In this document: positions 61,656-64,000 of the stretch, piece after piece
Layout: each line of letters opens with the position of its first letter
How positions within the stretch are numbered: position 1 is the stretch's first letter
DNA from: Trematomus loennbergii
Lineage: Eukaryota; Chordata; Actinopteri; Perciformes; Nototheniidae
Direction of reading: 5' to 3'
DNA: 64,000 bases
Assembly (NCBI GenBank): GCA_012861695.1
Contig: JAAOOA010000026.1
Coordinates: forward strand, 9,394,661-9,458,660
Notes under the pieces: model-generated
The model's database searches: none
What the model was told of the DNA's origin: nothing
What the model saw: only the letters and a program-made list of their open reading frames with translations
Position numbers and translations under genes: made by a program

Positions 61656-64000
61656 CTTTATCTGCCTCAGATCTGCTGCGCCGTTTAGTAATCTGTCTGT
61701 AGCCCAATGAAGCTGCACACCGAGCCTTTCACCACCCGCCAACACAGGACATCACAACACGTAACGAGTCGGCGCGTGCATTTAATCAATTAACACCCCT
61801 CGAGGATTAATTATCGTCAAATAAAAAAGTCCCATTCCAGATGAGGCTTTGTTTCTCATTCCGAGTCTGTGGACAGTTTTATCGTCGCCTGGTGTCTATT
61901 TAATAAAGAATATGAAAACAAAGACAGAAACCTCCCTGATGCACAGGCTCGCGGAGAAAGGCGTCATCCCGCGAGCGTTTTACCTCCGACACCTGTCATT
62001 GTTCCGGCGCTAAAACACGGAGACGACGCAACGCTGGCTGCACAGAAACGAGCAACAGGCAGACAAAAAGATAAATGTTTAACCCGCCATGATAACAAAC
62101 GCGGCTGAAGCCAGCATCACGCGTTAATAAGAGAAGCCACAGTCAGAAATAGGCTCCGGCCTTTATTCCCACTACGTCGCCCGGCAATTTGACACAGATT
62201 GCGTCGCCAGGTTGCCAGGTAGGCTCGCATCCTCTAAAATAATCGTTGTTTCTTGAATTGTAGGATTAAAAGAGGCAAAACAGGTTTGGTGTAGAATAAG
62301 TATATAATTTCTGTTTATAAATGTTATTTTACTTACGTTTGGCTTGTGTTGACATTAAAACTGCAGGTATTTAACACCCTGCTGTATCAACAGCGTTTAT
62401 TTGCTCTACTAAAATATATATTTGCTTAGGAAAATGCAGCTCAAGAATACATTTAAAGCCTGCACGAAAGGCTTTTGGGACGAGGAGACTGTAGTCAACA
62501 AATTATGAACAATAACATTTAATTGTAATTATCCTAACTTTTGTATCATTGAAATGTTTAATGTCTCAAGTTTTATTGGAACTTAATAGCTAGCACTTTT
62601 GCCATTATATCTTCCATTTTGAATAGTTATAAATAAAGGTCTATTTTCATATTTATTTTAAACAATTTAGTTAATCCCTTTGTCTCGAAATGGAACGTTT
62701 TTAAAAGGGGGGTTATCTCGCAAACCTGGCAACCACCGCATCTTCTTATTCTGTTCCGCCACTGAAAGAGGGCCGACCATCTGCACTTCTTTGTGTTTGA
62801 AATCCGTTATGGTGTTTTATTAATATTAGTTTTTTTGGTGTCAATAAAACAAATCTTACGATGTAATGAATAATTATATAAAGTTATTAAATTATATTAT
62901 TATGATGAGACTCTGGCTACATGCCGTTACATAGCTACTATAAACCACCATGACTCAACACAAATGTTACTTGGGATTAGAGAAATCTGGATGTGGTTCA
63001 TTTTATTTAATTGAAATCAGGCATTTAACAATGGGATGTTATTTCTCAGTATTCAATGGGAGGAGCATCTCAGATGATTTAATCCAGGGGGTTCACAGCT
63101 GTGTTTAGTCAGCTAAAGGGCAAGGGGAAATCTTGGAACCTGAAGGTTGCCAGTTCGATCTCCAGGCTGGCAAGATCAGAGCATTTTTCCCACCATTAGT
63201 TTGAGCAAGGCCCTTAGCCCTCAACTGCTCCCTGGTCAGTCTGGGATTGTACTGAACAGGTGTGTAAAACCTGAAGCCTCCTGAATTATTATCTTTCATT
63301 TGCATAAATGCTAACAAGCTCCCGCCGATTTGTGTTTTTCCCCCGGGCCACATTTACATTTACATCATGGCGCTGTATATCTGTATGAAGTTCACCAGAT
63401 CAATGTCTGATGACCAAAACATTGTTTTAGGAATGTTTTGGTTCTTTGACATTAAAAGAGCAATACACACGCTTGTGCTTTGCCAAACCTTATGAAGTAA
63501 TTGATGTTAGCACAATGAAACGCTATAGAAAAATACACCATCTGAGTTTAGAGTTTGCTTCCTTTTGCTGCTGGGTCCGGTCGCAGTGTGTCCTGTGCAG
63601 TGTCCCCAACTCTTTCAAAGAAAGAGGCTAAAGTCGGACACCTATTTGCATATTCGGCATCATCACATAATCATTTGCATAAAGGTCAGTGGTTCAGAAG
63701 AAAATCTAACTTGTATTGCATTAGTAATGAGAAATATGACAATGTGATTTAAATCAATCTCGAACCATCGCATCAGAACAGACGAGGCAACCACAATGCC
63801 AAATAAGAAGTCATGTGGGGGCTTCTGTGTCAAAGGCAACACCTAATGGTAAAACTTGGGTCTGTTCCGGCATCATATGAAATCAGCTACAAAAGTGTTA
63901 ACATCAACCCGACGGGGAAAGTTGAGTCTGTGAGAAAAATGGAAAGTGATCTGGTGGTCTTTGCAACAGCAGTGCCAACAACAAATAATACCACAACACA
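61656..64000. other. Region upstream of atp6v0a2
   Basis: No coding exon recognised. 61656-62200 is relatively GC-rich and is the likely atp6v0a2 5' UTR and promoter. The rest is AT-rich, apart from a SINE-like segment at 63080-63260. Confidence 0.55.
63080..63260 (+). mobile_element. tRNA-derived SINE-like segment
   Basis: GGTTGCCAGTTCGATCTCCA resembles a polymerase III B-box, with an A-box-like TTAGTCAGCTAAAGGG about 45 bases upstream. It is followed by AAGGCCCTTAGCCCTCAACT and GCTCCCTGGTCAGT, wording typical of teleost tRNA-SINE bodies. Ends and target duplication were not resolved. Confidence 0.55.

Noticed and set aside
63105..63353. 82-residue minus-strand open frame near the right edge
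   Set aside because: Overlaps the SINE-like segment and matches no family I recognise; composition looks noncoding.

Overview
The window is nuclear DNA of a ray-finned (teleost) fish. Genes are split into many short exons with GT-AG introns, the proteins are vertebrate, and introns and spacers carry fish-type DNA transposons, a 5'-truncated non-LTR retrotransposon, tRNA-like SINE sequence and many microsatellites. No virus, plasmid, bacterial operon or CRISPR array is present.

Six protein-coding genes lie head to tail, all on the minus strand. From left to right: the first three exons of mat2a (445-2450; the rest runs off the left edge); inpp5j (5351-14964, 12 coding exons, about 758 aa); a short-form smoothelin, smtn (19740-21888, 7 coding exons, about 246 aa); slc35e4 (25779-32012, 2 coding exons, 374 aa); osbp2 (36486-48596, 14 coding exons); and atp6v0a2 (50538-61655, 20 coding exons, about 846 aa). 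I derived exon borders by matching splice sites to conserved protein sequence; codon phase closes across every intron except at the defects listed below.

inpp5j, smtn, slc35e4 and osbp2 are neighbours on human 22q12.2, so this is a conserved synteny block with local rearrangement. The genes are ordinary cell-biology genes: S-adenosylmethionine synthesis, phosphoinositide 5-phosphatase, actin-linked smooth-muscle protein, nucleotide-sugar/triose-phosphate-type transporter, oxysterol/PI4P transfer at ER contact sites, and the V-ATPase proton channel subunit. They are not a functional operon.

Four of the six genes contain small apparent deletions (1-2 bases) in otherwise conserved exons, several in G/C homopolymers. 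All are losses, none gains. The simplest reading is consensus error in a long-read assembly, not pseudogenes.

Mobile DNA: three copies of a TTAA-flanked MITE family (15115, 30535, 37549), two of them with a perfect palindrome centred on a CRE-like site; at least four hAT-type elements (8665, 26937, 28985, 55803), two with perfect 8-bp target duplications and one containing a nested LINE 3' end; a MITE with 26-bp inverted repeats (13837); a LINE fragment (12600); a locally repeated 0.5-kb unit (2990 and 4706); and a short interstitial telomeric array (41732). I found no convincing novel system; the best leads are the MITE palindrome, the deletion pattern and the short-form smoothelin.
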